Of a stretch of DNA of 64,000 nt, positions 63,708-64,000 are shown in pieces. The stretch covers positions 1 to 64,000 of the forward strand of contig JAVYIG010005275.1 in NCBI GenBank assembly GCA_035222895.1. Reading direction: 5' to 3'. A model generated the notes under the pieces. The model saw only the letters and a list, made by a program, of their open reading frames with translations, was not told where the DNA came from and did not search any database. Every line of letters starts with the position of its first letter. The first letter of the stretch is position 1. Made by a program: the position numbers and the translations under genes. This DNA is from Strongylocentrotus droebachiensis (lineage: Eukaryota > Echinodermata > Echinoidea > Camarodonta > Strongylocentrotidae).

Positions 63708-64000
63708 CTGTGTCATGGAAGAAAAAATAAAAGAAGACTCGAAATGAGATGAATTCTGTCATCCATGTAAGACGTGAGTTGGTAGCTGTAATGTCTGTGG
63801 TATGATCTGCTTTCTGTCTTAGTCTACAAACTGACCTACATGTATATTTCAAACTGGGTTAGGTACATGTACATGTATCTGATTGTTACACATCTGTAAA
63901 AACCCTGACATAAACACACAAACACACACGCGCGCATACACAAACACAACATTCATGAAACTTTATAGCTGAATTCATAAACAATTGTAAAGACAGGGTA

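Overview
This is a eukaryotic nuclear window. It holds most of one very large split gene on the minus strand, plus the transposable and simple repeats in its introns. The organism looks like an invertebrate deuterostome. A sea urchin is my best guess, inferred from AT-rich DNA, introns of roughly 0.3-2.5 kb, tRNA-derived SINEs and many foldback elements with GGGCCC-like ends; the sequence does not prove it. I found no bacterial gene, rRNA gene, functional tRNA or CRISPR array, and no convincing plus-strand gene.

The gene runs from about 63.7 kb, where it enters from outside the window, down to a TAA stop at 4867. I assembled 61 coding exons (numbered e1 to e61 from the first exon visible here). 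Their reading phases match across every junction: about 11.1 kb of coding sequence and roughly 3,700 codons. All introns read as GT-AG except one GC-AG intron after e48. The start codon and signal peptide lie beyond 64000.

Layout of the protein. Exons e1-e17 (63.7-47.4 kb) encode about 1,050 residues of cysteine-rich, N-glycosylation-rich repeats of the CPxGxYC type (GCC2/GCC3, ephrin-receptor/TNFR-like). Exons e18-e20 (46.8-44.9 kb) encode a membrane-proximal region with a six-arginine furin-like site and a segment resembling a cupredoxin. Exon e21 ends in one transmembrane helix (44006-44071), and e22 starts with a basic stop-transfer stretch. The remaining ~2,390 residues should be cytoplasmic: a helical linker (e22-e27), a domain of ~15-residue DPxTGxxxPI repeats (e28-e33), helices and a small globular piece (e34-e39), about 900 residues of charged coiled coil (e40-e56), a folded C-terminal domain (e57-e60) and a last short coiled coil (e61). 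The reading is one single-pass receptor-like or adhesion-like protein with an elongated ectodomain and a long cytoplasmic rod. I do not recognise a named orthologue.

Below the stop, 2471-4866 is probably 3' UTR and 1-2470 is probably intergenic. The introns hold three tRNA-derived repeat families, a TTAA-flanked foldback element, a 1.7-kb element with terminal inverted repeats and a 6-bp target duplication, TA-flanked and ATG-flanked foldback elements, two fossil 3' ends of non-LTR retrotransposons, minisatellites and long (ATC)n and (CT)n tracts. The most unusual feature is that at least ten exons have degenerate tandem copies of one of their edges, splice site included, in a neighbouring intron or the 3' UTR. 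One array keeps two 26-codon copies that are open and in frame.
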